Below, one piece after another: positions 1-8,598 of a stretch of DNA of 64,000 nucleotides. The stretch comes from Rhizobiales bacterium 64-17. GTDB lineage: Bacteria; Pseudomonadota; Alphaproteobacteria; Rhizobiales; Xanthobacteraceae. The stretch lies in contig MKWA01000022.1 in assembly GCA_001899285.1 (NCBI GenBank), forward strand, positions 412,507 through 476,506. The letters are read 5' to 3'. Position 1 is the stretch's first letter. The number at the start of each line of letters is the position of its first letter. The position numbers and the translations under genes were made by a program. The notes under the pieces were generated by a model, which saw only the letters and a list, made by a program, of their open reading frames with translations, did not search any database and was not told the origin of the DNA.

Positions 1-1277
1 CAGGTTTCCGCGACCGACGATGAGGAAGCCGAGAACACCAGCGCCTGCAGCGGATCGTAGAACGGCGTCCACTCGACGTGATCGAGATCGAACAGGATGA
101 AGTCCGCCTTCTTGCCGACTTCGAGCGAACCGATCTCGTCATCCCACATCAGCGCCTTGGCGCCGTTGATGGTAGCGGCGCGCAGCGCGTCGCGGGCGAG
201 GAAGATATCGGGTTTCAGCCGCGCATCCTTGAACATGCCGGCGACCACCAGGATCTGCCGCATCAGGTTCATGTTGCCGGCAGCGGCGACGCCGTCGGTG
301 CCGAGACCGACCGGCACGCCGGCCTTGACCATCTCCGGATATTTGCCGATCGCGGTCGCGCCCTTGCCGAGCTTGAACGACGAGCACGGGCAGAACGCCA
401 CCTTGGTGCCGCGCTTCGCCAGCAATTGAACCTCTTCGTCGGTGACGGCGGCGCAATGGGCGATGACAAGATTGCTGCCAAGGCCGTCGGCCTTGTCGAT
501 GCGCGTCACCGGCCACATGCCGTATTTGCCTTCGCACACCTTGGCTTCCTCGATCGAGGTGGCGAGGTGGTAGGTGGTGCCGACGCCGAGCTTCTGGGCA
601 AGCTTCACCGCGCCCACATGCAGTTCGAGCGTGCAGGGCTCCTTGCCTTCGATATTGACCCAGCAGCGGGCGCGGCCGCCGAGCGCGCCGTTATATTTGC
701 GAACACATTTTTCCAGTTCCTCCAGCGCCGCCGCCGCGTTCGGGAAGAAATGGTGATGCATCATCTCGTCGGTCCAGCCGCGCGGCCGCTCCGCCGGCGG
801 GTTGTCCGCCGCGTGGCGGCCGGTGATGCCGCGCATGCCGGTCTTTTCCATCGCACGAACGACGATGCCGGGGTCGTATTGCGAGCCCATGTCGAGGAAG
901 CAGGTGGTGCCGCCGCGCAGCATCTCGGTCATGCCGAGCATTGCGCCCCAGTATTCATCTTCTTCCGTGACGTGCGCGTAGAACGGCTTCGCCCAATGAA
1001 AAACCCAGGCGCGGGTGTTGAGGTTGTCGGGGAATACCGCGCGCGACAGGGTTTCGGAGAGATGGACGTGGCTGTCGACGAAGCCGGGGCAAATCGCCTT
1101 CATGCGGCCGTCGATGGTCTCGTCGAACTTGGAGCCCTTATGACGCTTGGCGATGTCGGCGGCCGAGCCGATGTCGGCGATCCGGTCGTTCTCGATCACC
1201 ACGCTCGCGTCGCGCAGGATGGTATCGTTCTTGTCGACCGTGAAGGCGACATCGAGATGTTCAATCAGCCTGCGCAT
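1..1277 (-). CDS. Amidohydrolase-family hydrolase/deaminase (C-terminus cut by window edge)
   Basis: Metal-dependent hydrolase of the amidohydrolase superfamily, in the branch of chlorohydrolases and aminohydrolases (AtzA/TrzA, guanine or S-adenosylhomocysteine deaminase types) that remove an amino or halide group from a ring. The frame starts at the ATG at 1277 (MRRLIEHLDVAFTVD) and stays open to the left edge for about 425 codons, so only a short C-terminal piece should be missing. Visible landmarks are the first metal pair SHVHLSE near residue 70, the IAHCAAV histidine motif and the late GLGTDG aspartate motif. It lies 38 bp after the M24 gene, last in a leftward series with the M24 and MR/MLE genes, so it probably acts in the same pathway. 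The substrate cannot be read from the sequence. Confidence 0.88.
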   Translation of the reverse strand, partial: MRRLIEHLDVAFTVDKNDTILRDASVVIENDRIADIGSAADIAKRHKGSKFDETIDGRMKAICPGFVDSHVHLSETLSRAVFPDNLNTRAWVFHWAKPFYAHVTEEDEYWGAMLGMTEMLRGGTTCFLDMGSQYDPGIVVRAMEKTGMRGITGRHAADNPPAERPRGWTDEMMHHHFFPNAAAALEELEKCVRKYNGALGGRARCWVNIEGKEPCTLELHVGAVKLAQKLGVGTTYHLATSIEEAKVCEGKYGMWPVTRIDKADGLGSNLVIAHCAAVTDEEVQLLAKRGTKVAFCPCSSFKLGKGATAIGKYPEMVKAGVPVGLGTDGVAAAGNMNLMRQILVVAGMFKDARLKPDIFLARDALRAATINGAKALMWDDEIGSLEVGKKADFILFDLDHVEWTPFYDPLQALVFSASSSSVAET

Positions 1278-1315
1278 CGCACTCTCTCCTGAGACTTGAT
1301 CGCCGCGCGTTGGGT

Positions 1316-2452
1316 CTAGTTCACGACGAGAAGCTTGTCGGTGTTCGCGTAGTCGGAGATCAATTCCGACCCCGACTTGGTGACCAGCAGCATGTCCTTG
1401 TTCTGCATGCCGTAGCCGTAACCGGTCTGGTAGCAGAGCGGTTCGAAGCCGAGCACCATGCCTTCCTCAACCACGGCGTCCTTGCCCGGCTGGCCGAGGA
1501 TCGGTGTCTTGCCGAGATACGGGTTCTCGTGGAGGTGCAGGCCGATGCCGTGGCCGACGAACGAGATCGGCGGGAGATTCATCTCCGACAGCTTGGCGAT
1601 GAACGCCTCGTAGATGGCGCGGCAGCTTGCGCCGGGCTTCACCATCTCCATGATCTGGTATTTGCAATCGACCAGATGCTGCCAGATCTTTTCCGCCATC
1701 TCCGGCGGCTTCTGGACGACGGCGGTGCGGCAGACGCCGGCCTGATAGCCGCCGATCACGGAGAAGATTTCGACGCGGCAGACGTCGCCGGTCTGCAACC
1801 GGCGCGCGGAGGGGCCGACATTGGGAAGCTGGCTGCGCTCGCCGGTAGCGACGATCAACAGTTTGAAGTGTTCGGCGCCGAGCTCGTAGATGCGTCGCGT
1901 CAGTTCGCCGGCGATATCCATCTCGCTGGAGCCGACACGGACGGCGGCGAGGCTGTCGGTGATCGCCTGATCGGCGATGCGGGAGAGCTTGCGCAGCAGC
2001 GCGATTTCGTCGGCGGTCTTGATCTGGCGCAGACGGGCGAGGATATCCTCGCACGGCGTGAACTGTGCGTTCGGCAACGCCTTGACGAGTCGCGCGAAGT
2101 CGCCGGCCGGCAGATAGTCCATCTCCATGCCGATACGGGCTTTCGTCAGGCCCATCGAGGTGAGCTGATCCGCCAGCACCAGCATCGGATCGTCGCTGAA
2201 TTCCGCCCAGATGCGCACCGGCACGTCCGGCTCGCGCCGCTTGATGGTGGTCGCTTCCATGTCGACGCCGAAAATCTGTGTGTCGCCGGACGCTGTGGCG
2301 ATGACCATGGCGTGGCGGTGCCGGATCAGGGGCTGCGTCGGTACGACAAATCCGGTGGCGTAGGCAAAACTCTCGGGGGCGCATGACACGATGGCATCGA
2401 GGCCGTTCGCTTTCATGGCCTGCGCCTGACGCGCGATGATTTCCGCTCTCAT
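1316..2452 (-). CDS. M24-family (pita-bread fold) protein, probably not a metallopeptidase
   Basis: 378-residue protein with the two-domain layout of Xaa-Pro aminopeptidase, prolidase and creatinase: an N-terminal creatinase-like domain (about 1-130) and a C-terminal pita-bread domain. The HGIGLHLHE histidine motif and the FEPL glutamate are kept. Three metal-ligand positions are changed: the usual V-D-x-G aspartate is E (RVEIF), the Y-x-S-D-x-T-R-T aspartate is G (YQAGVCRT), and the C-terminal E-D pair is K-D (NKDMLL). Loss of metal ligands is the hallmark of creatinase, which cleaves a C-N bond without metal, so a creatinase-like amidine or amide hydrolase is more likely than a peptidase. 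This is inference. It lies between MR/MLE and amidohydrolase genes on the same strand. Confidence 0.82.
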   Translation of the reverse strand: MRAEIIARQAQAMKANGLDAIVSCAPESFAYATGFVVPTQPLIRHRHAMVIATASGDTQIFGVDMEATTIKRREPDVPVRIWAEFSDDPMLVLADQLTSMGLTKARIGMEMDYLPAGDFARLVKALPNAQFTPCEDILARLRQIKTADEIALLRKLSRIADQAITDSLAAVRVGSSEMDIAGELTRRIYELGAEHFKLLIVATGERSQLPNVGPSARRLQTGDVCRVEIFSVIGGYQAGVCRTAVVQKPPEMAEKIWQHLVDCKYQIMEMVKPGASCRAIYEAFIAKLSEMNLPPISFVGHGIGLHLHENPYLGKTPILGQPGKDAVVEEGMVLGFEPLCYQTGYGYGMQNKDMLLVTKSGSELISDYANTDKLLVVN

Positions 2453-2526
2453 GGTGCAGCCTCTTGATGCAGTCTTTTGGTGCAGCAGGTGTATTCGGGG
2501 GCAGGCCCCGGAATGTCGGCCTGCGG

Positions 2527-3687
2527 TTAATCCCGGACGCGATATTTCTCGATCTTCTTCTCGTCGACGTCGATGCCCATGCCGGGCTTGTCCGGCACCT
2601 CGATGGCGCCGTCGACCACCTTCATCGGTTCCTTGATCAGATCGTCCTTGTAATAGATGCCGCCGATCTGGCCGGTCAGGAATTCAGCCGGGGTCGAGAT
2701 CGGGATCACGCAGGACAGCGTCACTGCTGGCGACGCGGCAGCGAGGTGGACGTTGGCGAGATTGCCGACGCCGGTCTCGATCGAGCCGTTGACGTTGCAG
2801 ATGATGCCGGCGGCGCGGCAGACCGCGCCGACCTCCATCGCCTTGTAGAGGCCGCCCGGCTTGGTGGTGTAGATCGAGACGATCTGCGCGGCGCGCTGTT
2901 CGATGATCTGCATCGCGTCATGCGCGTTCCAGGCGGATTCGTCGGCCATCACCGGATTGTCGATGCGGCGCGCCACCTCGGCGATGCGCTCGATCCCCAT
3001 CACCGGCTGCTCGACATATTTGAGGCGATACTTCTCCATTTGCCGGACGATGGTGACTGCTTCGCCGGGTGTCTTGTAGCCTTCGTTGGCATCGACGCAG
3101 AGCTCGACGTCATCGCCGACCGCGCCGCGCACCACGCGCACGATCTCGACGTCACGCTTGGGATCGACGCCGATCTTGATCTTGATGGTCTTGATACCCT
3201 CGGCAGCGACCTTGCCGGCTTCGGTCTCGGCGTCGGCCACCGGAATGAGGCCGATCGAATGCGTCACCGGCACGCGCGTGCGCACGCGCCCGCCGAGCAG
3301 CGTGGTCACCGGCACGCCGAGCGCACGGGCCGACAAATCGTAATAGGCGAATTCCACCGCGGCCTTGGTGTAGGGATAGCCCTTGATCAGCGCGTCCATG
3401 CGCGCATGCAGTTCAACCGGGTTGCCGAGTTCCAGGCCCTTGAGCAGCGGCGCGAGATAGCTGTCGATGACGGTGCGGGCGATGAGCTGGGATTCGCCGA
3501 AATAGCGGCCGAATTCGCCGCCCCAGTCCTTGAGTGCCGGCGCTTCACCCCAGCCGACCCGGCCCTGGTCGTCGGTCATGCGCACCAGCACATAGCGGCC
3601 GATCGGCTCGGTGAGGCCGGTCCATTTGTGTTCGCGCCGCGTCGGGAGCTGAACCAGAAGCGTTTCAATGGACTTGATCGAGGCCAA
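2527..3687 (-). CDS. Mandelate racemase/muconate lactonizing (MR/MLE) enolase-superfamily enzyme
   Basis: 386-residue enolase-superfamily enzyme that would abstract the alpha proton of a carboxylate and stabilise the enolate on Mg2+. The KIKIK segment supplies the base lysines (about K169 and K171). Metal ligands are D199 in VDANEGY, E226 in VEQPV and D249/E250 in MADESAW. The double-lysine motif without a mandelate-racemase His-Asp pair places it nearer the muconate cycloisomerase, N-acylamino acid racemase and dipeptide epimerase subgroup. The start is the ATG at 3687. The operator-like repeat at 3722-3744 lies about 35 bp upstream, so it may have its own promoter within the leftward cluster. 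Family is confident; substrate unknown. Confidence 0.88.
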   Translation of the reverse strand: MASIKSIETLLVQLPTRREHKWTGLTEPIGRYVLVRMTDDQGRVGWGEAPALKDWGGEFGRYFGESQLIARTVIDSYLAPLLKGLELGNPVELHARMDALIKGYPYTKAAVEFAYYDLSARALGVPVTTLLGGRVRTRVPVTHSIGLIPVADAETEAGKVAAEGIKTIKIKIGVDPKRDVEIVRVVRGAVGDDVELCVDANEGYKTPGEAVTIVRQMEKYRLKYVEQPVMGIERIAEVARRIDNPVMADESAWNAHDAMQIIEQRAAQIVSIYTTKPGGLYKAMEVGAVCRAAGIICNVNGSIETGVGNLANVHLAAASPAVTLSCVIPISTPAEFLTGQIGGIYYKDDLIKEPMKVVDGAIEVPDKPGMGIDVDEKKIEKYRVRD

Positions 3688-3721
3688 AATCCGTCTCCCA
3701 CGGGCCGTTGTCGGCCGATAT

Positions 3722-3744
3722 TGTGATCACATTATGTGATCATT
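3722..3744. promoter_or_regulatory. Operator-like tandem repeat TGTGATCACA-N3-TGTGATCATT
   Basis: Two 10-mers, TGTGATCACA (3722-3731) and TGTGATCATT (3735-3744), are separated by TTA, a 13-bp period. Together they also form an inverted repeat TGATCACA-TTA-TGTGATCA (3724-3742). The first 10-mer is a perfect palindrome. The element sits just upstream of the MR/MLE gene and overlaps the stop codon of the molybdopterin subunit gene. The same design occurs at 10208-10230. This looks like a dimeric repressor site, for example of a GntR/FadR-type regulator; none for this cluster is in the window. Confidence 0.6.
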
Positions 3745-6088
3745 CGCAAGGGGCGGCGCGGCCCGCGTCCCTGGCGTCTCCGCTGGCTTGGGCATCGCGC
3801 ATGAGTCCGGCGATTCGCCCCGGTGACAGCGGCAGTTCATTGGGCTGGCAGCCGAGGGATGTCAGCGCCGCCGCGACCGCATTGGCGATCACCGCGCCGA
3901 CCGAAATGATGCCGTCCTCACCTGCACCTTTCACGCCAAGGGGATTGTGCGGCGAGGGGCTGTGTTCCAGCGAGACGGCGCGGACCTCCGGAAAGTCGGA
4001 CGCGGTCGGCAGCAGATAGTCGGCGAGCGAGACGGTGAGGAGCTGCGCCTCGTCATCGTAGGACAGGTCTTCGAGCAGGGTGCCGCCGAGGCCCTGAACC
4101 ACCGCGCCGACTTTCTGCCCGTCGACGATCATCGGATTGATCATGCGGCCGACGTCCTCGGCGGTCACATAATCCAGCACCTCGACCTTGCCGGTTGCCG
4201 CGTCGACCGTCACGTGGGCGGCCTGGCTGCCGTAGCTGTAGACGCGATCCGGTGTCGCGTAGCTGCCGTCGGCGGAGAGCGGCTGATCGTCGGAGGTGAA
4301 ATCCCAGAAGCCGGCGCTGCGGCCGTCCGGCGCCGTCACCTTGCCTTCGGCGAGCGCGATGTCCTCGGGGCAGCAGCCGAAACGTGCGGCGCCGGCCGCG
4401 CGCAACTTTTGCAACAGCTTCTCGGCAGCGTCGAACACGGCGGGTCCGCCCATCACCATCGAGCGGCCATGGAACGAGCCGAAGCCTTGTTCGAGCCGCG
4501 ATGTAGAGCTGTGCTCGACCCGGATGCGCTCGACCGGCAGGCCGAGCGCGTCGGCGGCGATCTGCGTGAACGCGGTTTCGATACCCTGTCCGAGCCCCGA
4601 TGAGCCGATCGCGACCGTCACCATGCCGTCGCCCGCAAGATCGCGGACAAGACTGATGCGGGCATTCTCCTTGCCGGAGCCGCCGCTTTCGACGAAGCAG
4701 GCGACGCCGAGGCCGTGATAGTGCCCGTCGATCAGCTTGCCTTGCAGGTGAGCCTTATTGCGCCAGCCGATCTCGGCGAGACAGCGATCGAAGGTGAGAT
4801 GATAGTCGCCGGAATCGTAAACCACCGGCGTGTCGTAAGGCACCAGCCGCCCGTAGTCGTAAGGCATCTCCGCGGCGGTGATGAGATTGCGGTGGCGGAA
4901 GGCGATCGGATCGATACCAAGCTCGCGCGCGGCGATGTCGAACAGCCGCTCGCGAAAGAAATTCGCCTCGAACCGGCCTGGACCGCGAAAGCTGCCGGAT
5001 GGCGTCTTGGTGGTCAGTGCCGCCTCAACCGTGATCGCGACATTCGGAATCCGGTACGGGCCGGGCAGAAACTGCCCCGCGCGCGAGGGGATGACGCCGC
5101 CGGTGGTGCGGATATAGGCGCCCATATCCGCCATCAGCGCGCCGCGCAGCCCGACGATGGTTCCATCGCGCTGACAGGCGATTTCCAGCTGGCACGACAC
5201 ATCGCGCGAATGGTTGGTCGCCATCAGATGCTCGCGGCGATCCTCGATCCATTTCACCGGCCGCCCGCACCAGCGCGCGGCGAACGGAATGAGGAAGTCC
5301 TCCGGATAGAATTCGCCGCGCACGCCGAAGCCGCCGCCGACATCAAGCTCGATCAGTTCGACCGAGGCTTCCGGCAGTTGCAGCATTGCCGCGACGGTGC
5401 GCCGGTTGAAATAGGGAACCTTGGCCGCGCCCCAGACCGTGAGTTTCTCGGTCGCGGCATCCCAGGCGGCGACGAGGCCACGCGCTTCCATCGGCGAAGC
5501 GGTGTGACGGTGCACCTTGAAGGTTTCGGCGCGGGTGTAATCGGCCTGCGCGAAGGCTGTCGCCACATCGCCGATGCCGGCCTCGTAGGAGACGCAGACA
5601 TTGGTGCCATGCTGCTCGAACAGCAGCGCAGGCGCGTCCATGGGCGAGGGGACCGGCGCGAGCGGCTCGATCTCCACCTCGATCAGATCGAGGGCGTCTT
5701 CCGCGAGCGCGCGGTCGTCCGCGAGCACGATGGCGATCGGCTCGCCGACATAGCGCACCTTGTCCGCGGCGATGACCGGCTGCTGGAATCGCTCCTGTCC
5801 GTCGATCGGCGCCATGCGCACCGGAATGTCCGGAATCGTATGGCCGAGAACCTGGCTGATGTCCTGCGCGGTGATGATGCCATGCACGCCGGGACTATCC
5901 AGTGCCGCGGCGGTGTCGATCGCCATGATCCTCCCGTGCGCAGCGGGGCTGCGCAGGATTGCGGCATGGATCAATCCGTCCGGCTGGAGATCGGCGACGA
6001 ACTGTCCGCGCCCGGTGACGAGCCGATGATCCTCGACGCGCGGCAGCGGTTGGCCGATGAATGTGTTGCGGCGTGCCGTCGTCGTCAT
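3740..6088 (-). CDS. Xanthine dehydrogenase-family molybdopterin-binding (large) subunit, standalone
   Basis: 782-residue molybdopterin-cytosine-dinucleotide hydroxylase subunit of the CoxL, aldehyde oxidoreductase and isoquinoline oxidoreductase type. It begins with the family opening G-x-P-L-P-R-V-E-D (from residue 12) and contains VGGGFGVRGEFYPED, SFRGPGRFEANFF, GSSGLGQGIETAF and the C-terminal KGAGEDG, whose glutamate is the presumed catalytic base. It would hydroxylate an aromatic N-heterocycle or aldehyde with water as oxygen donor. Such enzymes need a 2Fe-2S subunit and usually a FAD subunit; neither is encoded nearby, so it borrows partners, uses another acceptor or is inactive. It lies 45 bp downstream of the small ABM-like gene in the same leftward series. 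Confidence 0.92.
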   Translation of the reverse strand: MTTTARRNTFIGQPLPRVEDHRLVTGRGQFVADLQPDGLIHAAILRSPAAHGRIMAIDTAAALDSPGVHGIITAQDISQVLGHTIPDIPVRMAPIDGQERFQQPVIAADKVRYVGEPIAIVLADDRALAEDALDLIEVEIEPLAPVPSPMDAPALLFEQHGTNVCVSYEAGIGDVATAFAQADYTRAETFKVHRHTASPMEARGLVAAWDAATEKLTVWGAAKVPYFNRRTVAAMLQLPEASVELIELDVGGGFGVRGEFYPEDFLIPFAARWCGRPVKWIEDRREHLMATNHSRDVSCQLEIACQRDGTIVGLRGALMADMGAYIRTTGGVIPSRAGQFLPGPYRIPNVAITVEAALTTKTPSGSFRGPGRFEANFFRERLFDIAARELGIDPIAFRHRNLITAAEMPYDYGRLVPYDTPVVYDSGDYHLTFDRCLAEIGWRNKAHLQGKLIDGHYHGLGVACFVESGGSGKENARISLVRDLAGDGMVTVAIGSSGLGQGIETAFTQIAADALGLPVERIRVEHSSTSRLEQGFGSFHGRSMVMGGPAVFDAAEKLLQKLRAAGAARFGCCPEDIALAEGKVTAPDGRSAGFWDFTSDDQPLSADGSYATPDRVYSYGSQAAHVTVDAATGKVEVLDYVTAEDVGRMINPMIVDGQKVGAVVQGLGGTLLEDLSYDDEAQLLTVSLADYLLPTASDFPEVRAVSLEHSPSPHNPLGVKGAGEDGIISVGAVIANAVAAALTSLGCQPNELPLSPGRIAGLMRDAQASGDARDAGRAAPCE

Positions 6089-6133
6089 GATGTCTTCGTC
6101 ACGGCGTCACGACGTTATGACCGGAAGAGAATG

Positions 6134-6442
6134 TCACGGGCTGGCCTGCTCGTCGCGCACATAGACATGGCGCTCGAAACGTTCGAGAAGGGTGTGCATG
6201 GTCTTACGTCCTTGCTCGAATTCTTCGCACGCGCCGCGTGCGGCCATGTCCGCCTTGAATTCGTCATCCGACGCGAACGCGCATTCCCAGCGCACATCGG
6301 GGCCTTTGCCGTCGCGTTTGATGAGGATTTGTCCCGGCTTGAGGCCGAGCCGCTTCCGCAGGCGCGTGACCGCGCGCCGCTGTTCGAGAACGGCGCCCGC
6401 CTGGCCCTCCCTGGCGAAATAGTTGGTGACTTCGACGATCAT
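6134..6442 (-). CDS. Small ABM/NIPSNAP-like dimeric alpha-beta barrel protein
   Basis: 102-residue protein starting MIVEVTNYFAREGQ at 6442, with GAGGA just upstream on the coding strand. Longer in-frame starts would overlap the upstream monooxygenase gene and read its out-of-frame sequence, so they are rejected. The N-terminal beta strand followed by a helix rich in charged residues, and a later strand VRWECAFAS, fit the ferredoxin-like fold of antibiotic-biosynthesis monooxygenase or NIPSNAP-like proteins, which dimerise. It is tightly spaced between the luciferase-like monooxygenase (23 bp) and the molybdopterin subunit (45 bp), so it probably serves the same oxidation step, as a helper or a small monooxygenase. 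Family assignment is by shape and context only. Confidence 0.65.
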   Translation of the reverse strand: MIVEVTNYFAREGQAGAVLEQRRAVTRLRKRLGLKPGQILIKRDGKGPDVRWECAFASDDEFKADMAARGACEEFEQGRKTMHTLLERFERHVYVRDEQASP

Positions 6443-6465
6443 CGGTCCTCGCAAAGCTCTGCTGA

Positions 6466-7467
6466 TTATCGCGCTGTGGCCGTGGCCATCTCGCGGATCA
6501 CCGACAGGCCGAACCGGTGATCTTCCGGTTCGCCGGCCATGAACAGCACCAGATCCTGCAACCCGGCATCGGCGAAGGCTTCGAGCTTGTCGCAGCATTG
6601 GCGCACGGTGCCGGCAACGGCGAACGCATCGACCGCCTCATCCGGCACCAGCTTCGCGGCGGCGGCGTAGTCGCGTTTCGACATCGCCGCGATGATCGCT
6701 TCCTGATCGATCGGGATGCCGGAATAAGCGAGATTGTCGGAGATGAACTTGTTGCGGAACAGGAAGGCGAGCTTCTGGCGCACGGCTTCGACGGCCTTGC
6801 GGCCATCCGCCGCCGCCATGAAGGAAATGTAACCGGCGGTGCGCACGGCGCTTATGTCACGGTTCGCTTGCGCTGTACCCTCGGCGACGAACTCCAGCGA
6901 GCGGCGGACATAAGTGGGCGACAGGCCGGCCGAGAGAACGACGCCATCGGCGATCTTGCCCGCAAGGCGCAGCATTTGCTCCTTCATCGGCGAGAGATAG
7001 ATCGGGATCGGCTGCGACGGCTTGAACATCATCCGCGCCTTGTCGAGCTTGAAGCGCTTCGCCTGCATCTCGACCGGCGCCATCGACCACAGGGCGCGGA
7101 GCGCCTCGACGAATTCGCGCGTCACCACCAGAGGCTTGTCGATCGCCTCGCCGGATTCCGCGAGAAACAGCGGATTGCCGGAACCGAGCGCGAGAATGGC
7201 GCGGCCCGGCGCCGCTTCCGCCAGCGTCGCCATCTGCATCGCGGTCGGCGTCGGGTGCCGCAGATAGGGACTGACCGCGGTCGGCACCACGGTCGCGGTC
7301 GGCGCCGCCATGGCGAGGCCGAGACAGGAGATGATCGCTTCGCGATAGCCGAGATGATCGGCCATCCACAGGCTGGAGGCACCGGCCTCGACCGCGAGTT
7401 TGGCGAACTGATTGGCTTCGTCGAAGGGTCCGAAGCCGTCGAAACTCACGCCAAGCTTGAACGTCAT
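6466..7467 (-). CDS. LLM-class (luciferase-like) flavin-dependent oxidoreductase
   Basis: 333-residue TIM-barrel oxidoreductase of the bacterial luciferase/F420-dependent reductase superfamily. Typical features are the opening MTFKLGVSFDGFGPFDEANQFA, shortened here as FKLGVSFDG, then SLWMADH (residues about 32-38), the LALGSGNP loop and a late ADAGLQDLVLFMAG-type strand. Members use FMNH2 or F420H2; the sequence alone does not tell which. In an operon with an ABC importer and a molybdenum hydroxylase, oxidative attack on an imported small organic compound is likely. Start at 7467 is preceded by a GAGGATGCG ribosome-binding stretch. Confidence 0.88.
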   Translation of the reverse strand: MTFKLGVSFDGFGPFDEANQFAKLAVEAGASSLWMADHLGYREAIISCLGLAMAAPTATVVPTAVSPYLRHPTPTAMQMATLAEAAPGRAILALGSGNPLFLAESGEAIDKPLVVTREFVEALRALWSMAPVEMQAKRFKLDKARMMFKPSQPIPIYLSPMKEQMLRLAGKIADGVVLSAGLSPTYVRRSLEFVAEGTAQANRDISAVRTAGYISFMAAADGRKAVEAVRQKLAFLFRNKFISDNLAYSGIPIDQEAIIAAMSKRDYAAAAKLVPDEAVDAFAVAGTVRQCCDKLEAFADAGLQDLVLFMAGEPEDHRFGLSVIREMATATAR

Positions 7468-7563
7468 CGCATCCTCGCAGGATCGGCATCGCCATCCTGC
7501 CCGAAGATGGCGGTTGTTGTCGGGATGACGGGCTGCCGGGTCGCGACAGCCCGTCCTTCTGGC

Positions 7564-8535
7564 TTATTTGAGCAGATCGGCGCGATAGACCGTTGCGGCG
7601 TCGAGCGGCTTCTTGATCAGGTCGAGCTTGACCATGGTCTCCATCATCGAGTCCCAGCCCTGCTTGGTGGAATAGCCGAGGCCGTTCGCCTTGGTGTCGG
7701 GGCTGTCGAGCAGCGTCAGCACCGCCGGGAGCTTGAGCTTGTTGTAGGTGTTGTCGAGCTGCGGATGCGCCTTGATGGTCAGCGCATAGGCTTCATCCGG
7801 ATGCGCCTTGGCGTATTCCCAGCCCTTCACGAAGGCGCGGGTGAAGCGCTTCACCAGATCCGGGTTCTTCTTGATCAGTTCGGCGTTGGTGACGAGGCTG
7901 GAACTGTACATCGGCAGGCCGAGGTCGCTGAACAGCAGCCAGCCCATGTCGATGCCTTCCGCCTTCGCCTGCAGGCCATCGTTGAAGAAGAACGCCACGC
8001 CCGCGTCGATCCGCTTGGCGATGATCAGCTTGCCGATCGCGAGGTCGGCCGGAACCTCGTTAATCTTGCTGGTGTCGATGTTGTGCATCTTGACGAGCGC
8101 GCGCCATTGCCGCTCGACCGCACTCTTGAGCTGAAGGCCGAGGCGCTTGCCGTAGAGGTCGGTCAGCTTGGTGATGCCGGTCGACTTCGGATAAATGATC
8201 GCGACCGGGCTGCGCTGCAGGATCACGGCGGTGGCGACCACCGGAAGGCCGCGATCGGCGGCGAGCACCGCCTGATCGGCGGTCGCGTAGCCGAATTCGA
8301 CGTCGCCGTTACCGACCAGCTTCACGGTGACGCTGGATCCTTCGCCGGGGAACACCTCGGCGTCGATGCCTTCATCCTTGAAGAAGCCCTTTTGCTGGGC
8401 GACGAAGATGCCCGAATGCTCGGCGCCGAAAACCCAGTCGAGTCGGATCTTGACCTTGTCAAGGGCTGATGCGGGCGTTGCGAACGCGGTAGCGGAGGCC
8501 AACAAGGCCAGCGCCAGCAGACCACGAAACTTCAT
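7564..8535 (-). CDS. ABC importer periplasmic binding protein, NMT1/THI5 (SsuA/TauA-like)
   Basis: 323-residue exported binding protein. The first about 24 residues are a Sec signal peptide ending in TPASA. The mature part starts with VKIRLDWVFGAEHSGIFVA and has the NMT1 pattern of large, mostly hydrophobic lobes, with VKLVGNGDVEFGYATADQ near residue 70. This family captures thiamine pyrimidine precursors, taurine, sulfonates, nitrate or aromatic acids. It sits between the permease gene (63 bp downstream of it) and the LLM monooxygenase, so it is the receptor of the importer encoded at 8599-10172. Ligand unknown, but it should be the substrate of the downstream oxidative enzymes. Confidence 0.9.
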   Translation of the reverse strand: MKFRGLLALALLASATAFATPASALDKVKIRLDWVFGAEHSGIFVAQQKGFFKDEGIDAEVFPGEGSSVTVKLVGNGDVEFGYATADQAVLAADRGLPVVATAVILQRSPVAIIYPKSTGITKLTDLYGKRLGLQLKSAVERQWRALVKMHNIDTSKINEVPADLAIGKLIIAKRIDAGVAFFFNDGLQAKAEGIDMGWLLFSDLGLPMYSSSLVTNAELIKKNPDLVKRFTRAFVKGWEYAKAHPDEAYALTIKAHPQLDNTYNKLKLPAVLTLLDSPDTKANGLGYSTKQGWDSMMETMVKLDLIKKPLDAATVYRADLLK

Positions 8536-8598
8536 AGTGTCCTCCGTTTCACGTGCGGTTGATCTCGAAAGCGATCTTGCGAATTTCGATACGCCAAC

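Noticed and set aside
2490-2516. Short GC hairpin between the MR/MLE and M24 genes as terminator
   Set aside because: Only four to five pairs (CGGGG/CCCCG) and no T-run on the transcribed strand.
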